From positions 34,730 through 98,729 of the forward strand of contig JAVBXP010000024.1 of NCBI GenBank assembly GCA_030824495.1: a stretch of DNA of 64,000 nucleotides. The letters are read 5' to 3'. The DNA comes from a bacterium (GTDB lineage Bacteria; Pseudomonadota; Alphaproteobacteria; Caulobacterales; Caulobacteraceae). A program made the translations under genes and the position numbers. Numbering within the stretch: position 1 is the stretch's first letter; the number at the start of each line of letters is the position of its first letter. Positions 1 through 9,317 of the stretch are shown here, piece by piece. The notes under the pieces were generated by a model. It did no database searches. It was given only the letters and a program-made list of their open reading frames with translations, and had not been told where the DNA came from.

Positions 1-493
1 GGACGTGCTGGTGCAGGAGACGGCGAGTTCCGGCGCCTTGATGGTGGCCCTGCAGTCGGACGCCAAGAAGATCGGTTTCGATCTTCGCATTCGTCAGCTT
101 CCCGCGACCTTGCTGGTCAAGCGCCGCAACGCCAACGATTACCAGGCTGTGGGCGCGGGCTACTGGCACACTAACACTCCTGATGGGCTCTATATCGTCT
201 ATCACGGCAAGCAGATCACCTCGGCCAGGTACACCGGGCAGAACACCTCCCAGCTACAGGACCCGGAGCTCGACGACCTGCTGGGACGCGCGCGGGCCTC
301 GACCAACCCCGCCGAGTTGCAGGATCTCTACGCTAAGGCCCAGCGGCGGCTCGCCGAACTGGTTCCGGCCCCGCCGCTGCACGAGAACCACACGCTGCTC
401 GCCTACCGCCGAAGCGTCGAGGGTCTCGTCTACGACACCTCCCACAACGTCCCGTTCCTGACGACCGCCTGGTTGCGGAAGGACCCCGCATGA
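1..493 (+). CDS. ABC transporter substrate-binding protein, family 5 (peptide/nickel type), C-terminal part
   Basis: This is the C-terminal ~163 residues of a periplasmic solute-binding protein of the DppA/OppA family. The frame is open to the left edge, so the true start lies outside the window; the GTG at base 5 is probably internal. The tail has the usual family ending: a region with L-DP-LD-LL followed by a helix and a segment rich in LVP-PPLHE. Full-length members have about 500-550 residues, so roughly two thirds is missing. Its stop overlaps the start of the DppB-like permease (ATGA), and the matching DppC and ATPase genes follow further along, so it should be the substrate receptor of this importer. 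The surrounding FMN monooxygenases suggest an organosulfur-type ligand rather than a nutritional peptide, but that is inference. Confidence 0.85.
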   Translation, partial: DVLVQETASSGALMVALQSDAKKIGFDLRIRQLPATLLVKRRNANDYQAVGAGYWHTNTPDGLYIVYHGKQITSARYTGQNTSQLQDPELDDLLGRARASTNPAELQDLYAKAQRRLAELVPAPPLHENHTLLAYRRSVEGLVYDTSHNVPFLTTAWLRKDPA

Positions 494-1425
494 AGTTCGT
501 GAAGCTCATCTTCTGGCGATTGCTCGCCGGGATCGGCGTCCTGTGGGGCGCGGCGACGATCACCTTCCTGGCGCTGAACTTGACCAGCGGGGATCCAGCC
601 ATCGCCATCCTTGGCGGTCCCGACGCCCTGCCGACTCCCGAGGTGATCGCCCAAGTCCGCAAGGACTACGGTCTCGATCAGCCGCTGGCCGTCCAGTACG
701 TCCAGTATCTCGCGCGGCTGGCCTCCGGCGATCTTGGTGAATCCTACCGGTTGAAGATCCCGGTCGTCGAGGCCATCGCGCCTCTGGTCGCGCCGACCAT
801 GAGCCTGGCCTTCTGCGCGGCGCTGACGGCGGTGATCATGTCGATCGTCATCGCCTTGCTAACCGCTAAGCGGGCGGCCTGGCTGCGGTCTTTGGTCTCC
901 GGAACCGAACTGGTCCTGACCTCGGCGCCGAGCTTCGTCCTCGGGATCGGTTTGCTGCTGGTCTTCGCCTTTCACCTTCATCTCTTCCCAGTGGCCGGCT
1001 CGCAGGGCTGGCGCTCCATGGTCTTGCCGGTGATGACTCTGGCCATTCCGGCGACGGCCATGCTGACCCAGGTGCTGCGGCAGGAACTCGAAGACGTTCT
1101 CGACCAGCCGTTCATCACCATGGCGCGGGCCCGGGGCCTGTCCGAGACCGGCGTGCGGCTGAAGCACGCTCTGCGCCATGCGCTCACCTCGCTGATCACC
1201 CTCTCGGGCTTCATGTTCGCCTTCCTGCTCGGCGGCGCGGTCATCACCGAGAACCTCTTCGCCCGGCAGGGGCTTGGGCGGCTGATGGTCGAGGCCACCA
1301 CCAATTCCGACGTTCCCATCGTGCTCGGCGTCACCCTGTTGGCGGCGCTGATCTACGTCCTGATCAACCTCGTGGTCGACGTGCTGAACGCCATCGTTGA
1401 CCCGCGCATCGCGGTGCACTCATGA
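490..1425 (+). CDS. ABC transporter permease, DppB/OppB type
   Basis: The protein has 311 residues, normal for the DppB family, with about six membrane segments (roughly residues 9-30, 97-120, 133-157, 175-195, 235-260 and 285-305). The cytoplasmic EAA-type coupling loop is visible around residues 212-235 (ARARGL followed by KHALRHAL). The N-terminal region with DPA and LPTPE between helices 1 and 2 is typical of peptide-type permeases. It forms the importer channel with the DppC-like protein at 4108-5046. The start overlaps the binding-protein stop, and the stop overlaps the next start (both ATGA), so it is translationally coupled in an operon. Unusually, two enzyme genes separate it from its partner permease. 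Confidence 0.9.
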   Translation: MKFVKLIFWRLLAGIGVLWGAATITFLALNLTSGDPAIAILGGPDALPTPEVIAQVRKDYGLDQPLAVQYVQYLARLASGDLGESYRLKIPVVEAIAPLVAPTMSLAFCAALTAVIMSIVIALLTAKRAAWLRSLVSGTELVLTSAPSFVLGIGLLLVFAFHLHLFPVAGSQGWRSMVLPVMTLAIPATAMLTQVLRQELEDVLDQPFITMARARGLSETGVRLKHALRHALTSLITLSGFMFAFLLGGAVITENLFARQGLGRLMVEATTNSDVPIVLGVTLLAALIYVLINLVVDVLNAIVDPRIAVHS

Positions 1426-2726
1426 ACGCAGATATCCAGACCCTCACTGTGGACGACGCCGCTGAGGCGGCCGCCGGCTCGGCCCCCACCTATGCCGAGC
1501 TCGCCGATCGCTTCCGGCCGATCTTCGCCAAGATCGCCGACGGGGCGGTCGAGCGCGAGCAGAACCGAGAGCTGGCCTACGAGGCGGTCAATCTCTTGCG
1601 GGAAGCCGGTTTTGGCGCGCTCCGCATTCCCAAGTCGCACGGGGGAAGCGGAGCCAGCCTGAGCCAGCTCTTCAAGCTGCTGGTCGAATTGGGCGCGGCA
1701 GACTCAAATCTTCCGCAGATCCTGCGCGCCCATCTGGCCTTCGTCGAACTGCGGCTGAACAACGAGGATGTCGCCCAGCAGGCGCTGTGGTTCGGGCGGA
1801 TCGTCGACGGCGCCCTGATCGGCGCGGCCATGGCCGAGCGGACCGACGCCACAGAGAACACCGTGAAGCTCAGCCGCGATGGCGACGCCTGGCGGCTGGA
1901 CGGGCAGAAGTTCTACTGCACCGGGACAATCTATGCTGACTGGGTCTCGGTGGCCGCCGCCGACGGCGAGGACCGGCTCAGCGTGATGACGCCGACCACG
2001 GCGCAGGGAGTCACCCGGCTCGACGACTGGGACGGCTTTGGCCAGCGCCTGACCGGCTCGGGCACCACGCTTTTCGAGAACGTCCATATCCCGGAGGAGA
2101 ACATCCTGCGGCGCTTCAATCTTGGGGAGTACCGCGGCGACTCCTACATCACCGCCTTCTATCAGCAGATGCACCTGGCCGCCCTGGCCGGTATCGCGCG
2201 CGCCGTGCTGCGTGACGCCACCGAGTTCGTCCAGGCCAAGACCCGCACCTTTGGCGTCCCCGGCCAGACGACGCCGCGCACCGATCCGCTGGTCCAGCGG
2301 GTAATCGGCCGGCTGGCCAGCCTCGCCTTCGCGGCCGAGGCAATTGTCGATAGCGTCTCGACCGCGCTCGATCAGGCCCACCTGGCGTGGCGGGCCGGCA
2401 CGCGGGACGAGAGCCTCTACGAGATCGCCGACATCAAGGCCTATCAGGGCCAGCAGGTCGCCATCGACCTGGTGCTGCAAGCCACTACGCTGATGTTCGA
2501 GGTGGGCGGCGCCTCGGCGACCCAGGAGGGCCGGCGTCTCGACCGGCACTGGCGCAACGCTCGCACGATCTCCTCGCACAATCCGGCGATCAGCCGCGAG
2601 CGGCTGCTGGGCGACCACTACCTGAACGGCGTCAGCCCCCGGCAGGAGTGGGCGGACCGCTGGAAGAAGCCGGCCACTGGGGCTGAAGCCGTCGAGCCGG
2701 TTCCCGAACAACCCGAAGTCGCCTGA
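1422..2726 (+). CDS. Acyl-CoA dehydrogenase-fold flavin monooxygenase (DszC/SfnB-like)
   Basis: A 434-residue protein of the acyl-CoA dehydrogenase superfamily. It carries the all-alpha N-terminal domain, a middle beta domain with FYCTG (about residues 164-168) and a C-terminal four-helix domain ending in RHWRNART. The RHWRN signature belongs to the DszC/SfnB branch, whose characterised members use reduced flavin from a partner reductase to oxygenate sulfur compounds instead of dehydrogenating acyl-CoA. A flavin reductase at 11255-11785 and a paralogue at 9314-10531 with the same signatures fit this. It begins four bases before the permease stop (ATGA overlap). The substrate is unknown; N- or S-oxidation are both possible for the family. 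Confidence 0.85.
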   Translation: MNADIQTLTVDDAAEAAAGSAPTYAELADRFRPIFAKIADGAVEREQNRELAYEAVNLLREAGFGALRIPKSHGGSGASLSQLFKLLVELGAADSNLPQILRAHLAFVELRLNNEDVAQQALWFGRIVDGALIGAAMAERTDATENTVKLSRDGDAWRLDGQKFYCTGTIYADWVSVAAADGEDRLSVMTPTTAQGVTRLDDWDGFGQRLTGSGTTLFENVHIPEENILRRFNLGEYRGDSYITAFYQQMHLAALAGIARAVLRDATEFVQAKTRTFGVPGQTTPRTDPLVQRVIGRLASLAFAAEAIVDSVSTALDQAHLAWRAGTRDESLYEIADIKAYQGQQVAIDLVLQATTLMFEVGGASATQEGRRLDRHWRNARTISSHNPAISRERLLGDHYLNGVSPRQEWADRWKKPATGAEAVEPVPEQPEVA

Positions 2727-2743
2727 GGAAGGGAGCTAAGCCC

Positions 2744-4096
2744 ATGGCCCAGCGCCAAATGAGCATCGGCATGAATATCCTCGGCCATGGCGGCCACGCC
2801 GCGGCGTGGCGAGTCGGGGAGGCGCCGCCGACTGCGGCGATCGACGTCGAGTACTACAAGGATATCGCCCGCATCTCGGAGCGCGGGACGCTCGACGCCA
2901 TCTTCCTGGCCGATGGACCGGCGCTCGGCGGCGATGTCGAACGTATTCCGGCCGGGCGGCTCGAACCGACGGTGCTGCTGACGGCCGTGGCCCAGGCGAC
3001 CCAGCACATCGGCGTCATCGCCACGGCCTCGACCACCTACAACGACCCCTTCAACCTGGCGCGGCGGTTCGCGTCGCTCGACCAGATCAGCGGCGGCCGC
3101 GCGGCCTGGAACGCGGTGACCAACGCCGGCGACGCCGCCGCCCAGAATTTCGGCCTGGCCGGAGCGCCCCTGCACGTCGATCGCTACGGCCGGGCCGACG
3201 AGTTCGTCGATGTGGTCTTCAAGCTCTGGGATAGCTGGGAGGATGACGCCCTGATCGGCGACCGCTCGGGCGGCCGCTATGCCGATGGTTCAAAAGTCCA
3301 CGAAATCAATCATGTGGGCGCCCACTTCTCCGTGAGGGGGCCGCTGAATGTGCCGCGCTCGCCGCAAGGGCGGCCAGTGCTTGTCCAGGCCGGTTCGTCG
3401 GAGGGCGGCAAGGCGCTGGGGTCGCGCTGGGCCGACGCCATTTTCACCACCCAGACGACCCTTCCGGACGGCCAGGACTTCTATCGCGAGATGAAGGATC
3501 GCGCCCGCGCTTGGGGCCGTAACCCCGATGGCCTGAAGATCATGCCCGGGCTTTCCACCGTCATCGGGTCGACCGAGGCCGAGGCCAACCGCCGTTGTGA
3601 CGAGCTGGACGCCTATCAGGGCGAGGAGGGTCTCGCCGCTCAGGTGGCGATGCGGATCGGCATTCCGGTCAGCGAGCTCGATCTCGACGCCGAACTGCCC
3701 TGGGACCGGCTCGGCGACCCCTCGATCTACGAGAAGGGCTCGGTCGGCTTCCTGGAGGCGCAGCTCAATCTCGCACGGCGGGAGCGGCTGACCATCCGCC
3801 AGCTCGGCCGCCGCATCCGCAGCGGGCACCGCCTGGTGGTCGGCACGCCCGAACAGATCGCCGATACCCTCGAAGAGTGGTTCCTGGCCGGCGCTGCCGA
3901 CGGCTTCAACATCATGCCCGACATGTTCCCCTCGGGCTGCGAGATCTTCGTCGATCACGTCGTTCCCGAGCTGCGTCGCCGTGGCGTGTTCCGCACCGAG
4001 TACACCGGCTCGACCCTTCGCCATCACCTCGGCCTGCCGCACCCGCTCAGCCAGTACGCGGCTGAAGCGGCGCGCGAGCCAGCGCTCTCGTACTGA
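2744..4096 (+). CDS. LLM-class flavin monooxygenase, NtaA/SnaA/DszA family
   Basis: A 450-residue TIM-barrel luciferase-like monooxygenase. Family landmarks are the N-terminal beta strand with GMNILGHGGH, the AWRVGEAP segment, TYNDPFNLARRFASLDQ, and the core GRAAWNAVTN-ARNFGL-like region (here QNFGL) followed by DRYGRADEFVDVV. These mark the nitrilotriacetate monooxygenase/DszA branch, which cleaves C-N or C-S bonds with FMNH2 and O2. The Shine-Dalgarno AAGGGAG lies just upstream of the ATG. It sits between the two permease genes, consistent with transport-coupled catabolism. The substrate is not readable from sequence. Confidence 0.88.
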   Translation: MAQRQMSIGMNILGHGGHAAAWRVGEAPPTAAIDVEYYKDIARISERGTLDAIFLADGPALGGDVERIPAGRLEPTVLLTAVAQATQHIGVIATASTTYNDPFNLARRFASLDQISGGRAAWNAVTNAGDAAAQNFGLAGAPLHVDRYGRADEFVDVVFKLWDSWEDDALIGDRSGGRYADGSKVHEINHVGAHFSVRGPLNVPRSPQGRPVLVQAGSSEGGKALGSRWADAIFTTQTTLPDGQDFYREMKDRARAWGRNPDGLKIMPGLSTVIGSTEAEANRRCDELDAYQGEEGLAAQVAMRIGIPVSELDLDAELPWDRLGDPSIYEKGSVGFLEAQLNLARRERLTIRQLGRRIRSGHRLVVGTPEQIADTLEEWFLAGAADGFNIMPDMFPSGCEIFVDHVVPELRRRGVFRTEYTGSTLRHHLGLPHPLSQYAAEAAREPALSY

Positions 4097-4107
4097 CGGA
4101 GGCCGCG

Positions 4108-5046
4108 ATGACCGATCTCGCTGCGTCGCGCTCGACGCTCTATCTCAGTCCTGGACCTTCGGAGGCGAAGGTTGAGACGGCCGCCGCACCGCTGGTGGTC
4201 CCAAGGCCGCAGAGCCTGGCGCGCCCGAAACGCAGGGTTGCCGGGCTCCGGCCAGGCCTGATCCTCGCCGGGCTGTTCGTGGCCTTGCTTGCGCTCGCCG
4301 CTATCGCGCCGGGCTGGCTGGTGTCCGGCGACCCCTTCGAGGCCAGCGCCCGCGACGCCTTCCTCGCGCCCAGCGCCCAGCATTGGCTGGGCACCGACGA
4401 GAACGGCCGCGACGTCCTCACCCGGCTGGTCCACGGCGTCCGCCCCTCGATGCTGATGGGCCTGGCCGCCACCGTCATCGGCCTGGGAGGCGGGGTGGCC
4501 ATCGGCCTAACCGCCGGCCTCGGGCGCCGGTTCTTCGACGGCTTGCTGATGCGGTTCGTCGATGTCCTGCTGGCCTTCCCAGATCTGCTGCTGGCCCTGG
4601 TCATCATCACTTTCTGGGGACAGGGGCTGCTGAACGCCGTGGTCGCCGTCGGGGTCGCGAGCATCCCGCGCTATGCCCGCCTGGTGCGGTCCCAGACCAC
4701 CAAGGTTCGCGGCGCAACCTATGTCGAGGCCGCCGTCACCCTGGGTATTCGCCGCTCCACGGTGATCTGGCGCCACGTCCTGCCCAACGCCATCAAGCCG
4801 GTGCTGATCCTGGCCACCATCGGGGTCGGCGGGAAGATCGCCGCTGGCGCGTCCTTGAGCTTTCTGGGCTTCGGCGCTCCGCCTCCGGCGCCGGAGTGGG
4901 GCGCCATGCTGGCGGTCGGCCGTAACTTCCTGGCCAATGCGCCCTGGCTGGTGGCGGCCCCGGCGCTCGCCATTACCTTGACCGTGATCTCGGTTACCGC
5001 GCTCGGCCGCGAGCTGATGCGTCGCAGCGAAGGAGCGGGCGGATGA
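4108..5046 (+). CDS. ABC transporter permease, DppC/OppC type
   Basis: A 312-residue integral membrane protein matching the DppC family: a cytoplasmic N-terminus of about 45 residues, a first helix at ~49-68, the periplasmic segment HWLGTDENGRDVLTRL (about residues 92-107), then five more helices. HWLGTDxxGRDVLSR is diagnostic of peptide/nickel importer second permeases. The EAA loop is seen around residues 205-225 (TYVEAAVTLG, then WRHVLPNAIKP). A GGAGG ribosome site precedes the ATG. It pairs with the permease at 490-1425, and its stop overlaps the ATPase start (ATGA). Confidence 0.92.
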   Translation: MTDLAASRSTLYLSPGPSEAKVETAAAPLVVPRPQSLARPKRRVAGLRPGLILAGLFVALLALAAIAPGWLVSGDPFEASARDAFLAPSAQHWLGTDENGRDVLTRLVHGVRPSMLMGLAATVIGLGGGVAIGLTAGLGRRFFDGLLMRFVDVLLAFPDLLLALVIITFWGQGLLNAVVAVGVASIPRYARLVRSQTTKVRGATYVEAAVTLGIRRSTVIWRHVLPNAIKPVLILATIGVGGKIAAGASLSFLGFGAPPPAPEWGAMLAVGRNFLANAPWLVAAPALAITLTVISVTALGRELMRRSEGAGG

Positions 5047-6683
5047 GCCAGATCCCTCCGCTGGTCGAGGTCGAGAACCTGCAGGTCGCCTTCCGCAATG
5101 GCCCCCAGGTGGTGAAGGGTGTCTCCTTCTCGGTGAATCGCGGCGAGTGCCTGGCCCTCATCGGGGAGTCCGGATCGGGTAAAAGCGTCACCTCTCGGAC
5201 GCTGGTCGGCCTGACCGGCCACGGCTCCCGCTTAGCGGCCGACCGGTTGCGGTTCGGCGGCGAGGATTTGCTGGGTGCAAGCGAGCGGCGCTGGCGATCG
5301 ATCCGCGGCGGCCGCGTCGGCTTCGTGATGCAGGATGCGCTCGGCTCGCTCGATCCGCTCCGCACCGTCGGCGACGAGGTGGCCGAAACACTGAAGCTGC
5401 ACACCGACCTGACCAAGGCGCAGCGGACGGCGCGGGTCATCGAACTGCTGGCGTCTGTGGGTGTCCCGGAGCCCGAGGTGCGGGCGCGCCAATTGCCGAG
5501 CCAGCTCTCGGGTGGATTGCGCCAGCGCGCTCTGATCGCCTCGGCCATCGCCTGCGCGCCACAACTGCTGATCGCCGACGAGCCGACCACGGCGCTGGAC
5601 GCCGCCGTTCAGGCCCAGGTCCTGCGGTTGCTGGAGAACCTGCGCACGCCCGACAACGCCATGCTGGTCGTCAGTCACGACTTCGCCGTGGTGTCGCGAC
5701 TGGCCGACCGGATCGCCGTGATGCGCCACGGCGAGATCGTCGAGCAGGGAACGGCCGAGCAGATCCTGCATGATCCGCGGCATCCCTATACCCAGGGCCT
5801 GTTGGCCGCCGCGGCCTCGCTTCATTCGACAGCCCTTCGCCGGCCGACGACCGCTCCGCCCCGAATGGCCATTGGCCGCACCGGTCTGACCTCGCACGTC
5901 ATTGAGGCCAAGGGGCTGTCCAAGGCCTTCAAAGGCCCCGATGCGCGCAAGCGTACGGCGGTGTCGGACGTCTCCTTCGACCTGCGGTTCGGCGAGACGC
6001 TGGGGCTGGTCGGTGAATCCGGATCGGGCAAGACCACCGCGACGCGGCTGGTGCTGGGTCTGGAGACGCCGGACGCCGGCGTGGTGCGATTGCGTGGCCG
6101 GGCCTGGGGAGAGCTTTCCGAAGCCAATCGGCGGATCGAGCGCAAGCGCATCCAGGTGGTGTTCCAGGACCCGCTAGGTTCGTTCGACCCGCGCTACACG
6201 GTCGAACGGGTGCTGGGCGAGGCTCTGGATGTCGCTGGCTATCGGCCCGGCGCTCGGCGGCGCGCCCGCGCGGTCGAACTGCTGGAGATGGTCAGGCTTG
6301 ACGAGAGCTTCCTCACTCGGCGGCCGATCGAGCTCTCCGGCGGCCAACGCCAGCGTGTGGCCATCGCCAGGGCGTTGGCGCCGCAGCCCGAGGTGCTGGT
6401 GTGCGACGAGCCGGTCTCGGCGCTGGACGTGTCGGTGCAAGTGCAGATCCTTGACCTGCTAGGCGAGCTCAAGGAACGGCTCGGCCTGGCTTGTATTTTC
6501 ATCTCGCACGACCTCGGCGTCGTGCGCCGCGTAAGCGACCGGATCGCCGTCATGAAGGGCGGCCAGATCGTCGAGTCCGGCCCGACAGCCGAGGTCTTCG
6601 GCGCCCCCCGGCACGAATACACGCGCGAACTGCTCGCTGCGATCCCTCAACTGAAGACCCGCGCGGAGGCTCTCCATGCCTAA
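5043..6683 (+). CDS. Fused dipeptide-type ABC transporter ATPase (DppD-DppF fusion)
   Basis: A 546-residue protein with two nucleotide-binding domains in tandem. Domain 1 has Walker A GESGSGKS at residues 41-48, signature LSGGLRQR and Walker B LLIADEPTTALD. Domain 2 has Walker A GESGSGKT at about 324-331, signature LSGGQRQR and Walker B VLVCDEPVSALDVSVQ. After domain 1 comes the HPYTQGLL oligopeptide-type C-terminal motif. The first signature has Leu where Gln is usual, so site asymmetry is possible. It energises the importer encoded around it. The start overlaps the DppC-like stop, and the end overlaps the next monooxygenase start by 8 bases, so all are co-translated. Confidence 0.93.
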   Translation: MSQIPPLVEVENLQVAFRNGPQVVKGVSFSVNRGECLALIGESGSGKSVTSRTLVGLTGHGSRLAADRLRFGGEDLLGASERRWRSIRGGRVGFVMQDALGSLDPLRTVGDEVAETLKLHTDLTKAQRTARVIELLASVGVPEPEVRARQLPSQLSGGLRQRALIASAIACAPQLLIADEPTTALDAAVQAQVLRLLENLRTPDNAMLVVSHDFAVVSRLADRIAVMRHGEIVEQGTAEQILHDPRHPYTQGLLAAAASLHSTALRRPTTAPPRMAIGRTGLTSHVIEAKGLSKAFKGPDARKRTAVSDVSFDLRFGETLGLVGESGSGKTTATRLVLGLETPDAGVVRLRGRAWGELSEANRRIERKRIQVVFQDPLGSFDPRYTVERVLGEALDVAGYRPGARRRARAVELLEMVRLDESFLTRRPIELSGGQRQRVAIARALAPQPEVLVCDEPVSALDVSVQVQILDLLGELKERLGLACIFISHDLGVVRRVSDRIAVMKGGQIVESGPTAEVFGAPRHEYTRELLAAIPQLKTRAEALHA

Positions 6684-8100
6684 GAAGAAGCTGCATGTGA
6701 ACCTGTTCGAGATGAACACGGTGAGCCACATCGTACACGGCCAGTGGGTCCATCCGACCAACAACCGACACCGGTTTAACGATCTGTCCTTCTGGACCGA
6801 GGCCGCCCAGCTTTGCGAGCACGGCGCCTTCGACGCCATCTTCCTGGCCGATGTGGTCGGCGCCTACGACACCTTCCGCGACGGGCCCGAGACCGCCCTT
6901 CGCGAAGGCATGCAGATCCCCAGCAATGATCCGTTGCTGGTGATCCCGGCCATGGCTCAGGTGACCAAGAACCTGGGCTTCGGCGCGACCTTCTCCACCA
7001 CCTACGAGCCGCCCTTCGCCTTCGCCCGGCGGATGAGCACGCTGGATCACCTGACCAAGGGTCGGGTGGGGTGGAACATCGTCACCTCCTACCTACCGAA
7101 CGCCGCGCGCAATTTCGGCCTGGCCGACCAGGTCCCCCACGATCATCGCTATGAGATCGCCGACGAGTACATGGACGTCCTCTACAAGCTATGGGAGGGC
7201 TCCTGGGACGACGACGCGGTGATCCAGGATCGCGAGAACCGCGTCTACACCGACCCCTCCAAGGTCCGCTACATCGACCATGTCGGCGAGCACTTCCGGG
7301 TGAAGGGGCCGCACCTTTGCGAGCCCTCCAGGCAGAGGACCCCGGTCTTGTTCCAGGCGACCGGCTCGCCTGCGGGAATGGAGTTCGCCGGCCGCCACGC
7401 CGAGGTGGTCTTCACCGGCGGCGCGACGCCCGCCGACGTGCGCAAGAACATCGCGAATATGCGGGCCAAGACCGCCGAGCACGGGCGCGATCCAAGTTCG
7501 ATCAAGTTCATCGTCCAGGGCGGCGTCATCGTCGGCCGATCTGACCTGGAAGCCGCCGAGAAACTCGAAACCTATCGGCGCCTGCTGAGCCTGGAGGGCC
7601 GGCTGGTCCACGCCTCGTTCGGCATCGATCTGCCGAGCTACTCCCGCGATGAGCTGATCGGAAACATCATCGCGCGCAAGGACAAGGGCTGGGACAAGAT
7701 CCCGCCGCGCTTCCACCCCAACCAGACTGTTGGCGAGGCCCTCGACGCCTTGAGCGGCTTCGACGAAGGCCGGTTCTTCGTGGTCGGGACGCCGAGCGTC
7801 GTCGCCGACGAGATCGAGCGCTGGCTCGACGAGGACGGCATCGACGGCATCAATCTGCGTCAGTTCCACTCGTTCGACACGGCCCGTGACTTCATCGAGC
7901 TGGTTGTCCCCGAGCTACGCCGGCGCGGTCGCTACCGCGAGAGCTACCAAGACGGCGAAACCCTGCGCGAGCGGCTGACAGGGCAGGCCCGGTTGCCAGC
8001 TGAACACTTCGCCGCGCGCTACCGCGACCCGGCCAATTTGCGGGTTCCAGCCGCCCCGCTGCGCTTCGCCCCACCACTCTCCGTCGCTGCGGCCGAATAG
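6676..8100 (+). CDS. LLM-class flavin monooxygenase, NtaA/DszA family (second copy)
   Basis: A 474-residue luciferase-fold enzyme, paralogous to 2744-4096 but clearly diverged. It has LHVNLFEMN at the N-terminus, the SGQW-like HIVHGQWVHP loop, NDPLLVIPAMAQVT, TTYEPPFAFARRMSTLDHLT and the family core GRVGWNIVTSYLPNAARNFGL. These fit the branch that includes nitrilotriacetate, DszA-type sulfone and dimethyl-sulfide monooxygenases. It needs FMNH2, presumably from the reductase at 11255. The start lies inside the end of the ATPase gene (8-base overlap). Two members of the family in one operon suggest successive steps or a broadened substrate range. Confidence 0.88.
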   Translation: MPKKKLHVNLFEMNTVSHIVHGQWVHPTNNRHRFNDLSFWTEAAQLCEHGAFDAIFLADVVGAYDTFRDGPETALREGMQIPSNDPLLVIPAMAQVTKNLGFGATFSTTYEPPFAFARRMSTLDHLTKGRVGWNIVTSYLPNAARNFGLADQVPHDHRYEIADEYMDVLYKLWEGSWDDDAVIQDRENRVYTDPSKVRYIDHVGEHFRVKGPHLCEPSRQRTPVLFQATGSPAGMEFAGRHAEVVFTGGATPADVRKNIANMRAKTAEHGRDPSSIKFIVQGGVIVGRSDLEAAEKLETYRRLLSLEGRLVHASFGIDLPSYSRDELIGNIIARKDKGWDKIPPRFHPNQTVGEALDALSGFDEGRFFVVGTPSVVADEIERWLDEDGIDGINLRQFHSFDTARDFIELVVPELRRRGRYRESYQDGETLRERLTGQARLPAEHFAARYRDPANLRVPAAPLRFAPPLSVAAAE

Positions 8101-8141
8101 CCCGCCGCCACGCCAAGTCACTTGAGAACTGGATTATCGAT

Positions 8142-9317
8142 ATGAGCCTGACCTTTCACTGGTTTCTCCCCACCTACGGCGACAGCCGCCAGATCGTCGG
8201 CGGCGGACACGGCGTGCCGGCCGGAACGGCCGGCGGCGCGCGTCCGGCCTCGCTGGCCTATCTCGGCCAGATCGCCCGCAGCGCCGAGCAACTCGGCTTC
8301 GTCGGCGCCCTGACCCCCACCGGCGCCTGGTGCGAGGACGCCTGGCTGGCCACCGCCATGCTGTGCGAAGTGACCGAGAGCCTGAAGTTCCTCGTCGCCT
8401 TCAGGCCGGGCCTGATCTCGCCCACCCTCTCGGCGCAGATGGCCGCCACCTTCCAGCGTCACTCCCAGGGCCGGTTGCTGCTGAACGTCGTCGTTGGCGG
8501 CGAGGCGCACGAGCAGAAGGCCTATGGCGACTTCCTCGGCAAGGACGAGCGCTATGAGCGCGCCGACGAGTTCTTGCAGATCAACCGCGCCCTATGGGCC
8601 GGCGGCCCTGTCGACTTCGATGGGAAGTATCTGAAGGTCGAGGGCGCTACGATCCCGCGTCTGCCCGATCCGGTCCCGCCGCTCTATTTCGGCGGGTCCT
8701 CGGCCGCGGCCGGGCCGGTCGCCGCACGCCATTCCGACGTCTATCTGACCTGGGGCGAGCCGCCGGAGGCTGTCGGCAAGAAGGTCGCCTGGATCCGCGA
8801 ACTGGCCGCCAAGGAGGGCCGCACCGTCCGGTTCGGCATCCGCCTGCACGTCATCACCCGAGACACCGCCGAGCAGGCCTGGGCCGAGGCTGACCGTCTG
8901 CTCAGCGCCATTGATCCCGAGACCATCGCCTCGGTGCAAGCCGGCCTCTCGCGCAGCGAGTCCGAAGGCCAGAAGCGCATGCTCGCCCTGCATGGCGGCA
9001 AGACCGACGGCCTGCTGGTCGCCCCGAACCTGTGGGCGGGCGTCGGCCTTGTGCGTGGCGGTGCGGGCACGGCGCTGGTCGGCAGCCACACCGAGGTCGC
9101 CGACCGCATCAAGGAATACGCCGCGCTGGGGATCGACGAATTCATCCTGTCCGGCGTGCCCCATCTCGAAGAGGCCTATTGGTTTGGCGAGGGGGTGCTG
9201 CCGATCCTGGAGCGGGACGGTCTCTGGGCGCACCCGCGCGGCCCCCGTGAGGATTCCACCGGCGATGTCCCGTTCTCGCCGGCCAAGACACGGCCAGTTC
9301 TGGCGGCGGCCCAGTGA
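8142..9317 (+). CDS. FMNH2-dependent alkanesulfonate monooxygenase-like protein (SsuD branch)
   Basis: A 391-residue LLM flavoprotein of the SsuD branch. The segment TPTGAWCEDAW holds the Cys matching the conserved SsuD cysteine, FRPGLISPTLSAQMAATFQ matches the family, and FGIRLHVITRDT holds the Arg and His matching SsuD active-site positions. SsuD desulfonates alkanesulfonates to aldehyde plus sulfite using FMNH2 from a reductase. The C-terminal AHPRGPRE-type tail resembles SsuD. No strong ribosome site is visible in the 41-base gap upstream. This is the best hint that the cluster scavenges sulfur. The substrate could still be a sulfone or sulfinate rather than an alkanesulfonate. Confidence 0.87.
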   Translation: MSLTFHWFLPTYGDSRQIVGGGHGVPAGTAGGARPASLAYLGQIARSAEQLGFVGALTPTGAWCEDAWLATAMLCEVTESLKFLVAFRPGLISPTLSAQMAATFQRHSQGRLLLNVVVGGEAHEQKAYGDFLGKDERYERADEFLQINRALWAGGPVDFDGKYLKVEGATIPRLPDPVPPLYFGGSSAAAGPVAARHSDVYLTWGEPPEAVGKKVAWIRELAAKEGRTVRFGIRLHVITRDTAEQAWAEADRLLSAIDPETIASVQAGLSRSESEGQKRMLALHGGKTDGLLVAPNLWAGVGLVRGGAGTALVGSHTEVADRIKEYAALGIDEFILSGVPHLEEAYWFGEGVLPILERDGLWAHPRGPREDSTGDVPFSPAKTRPVLAAAQ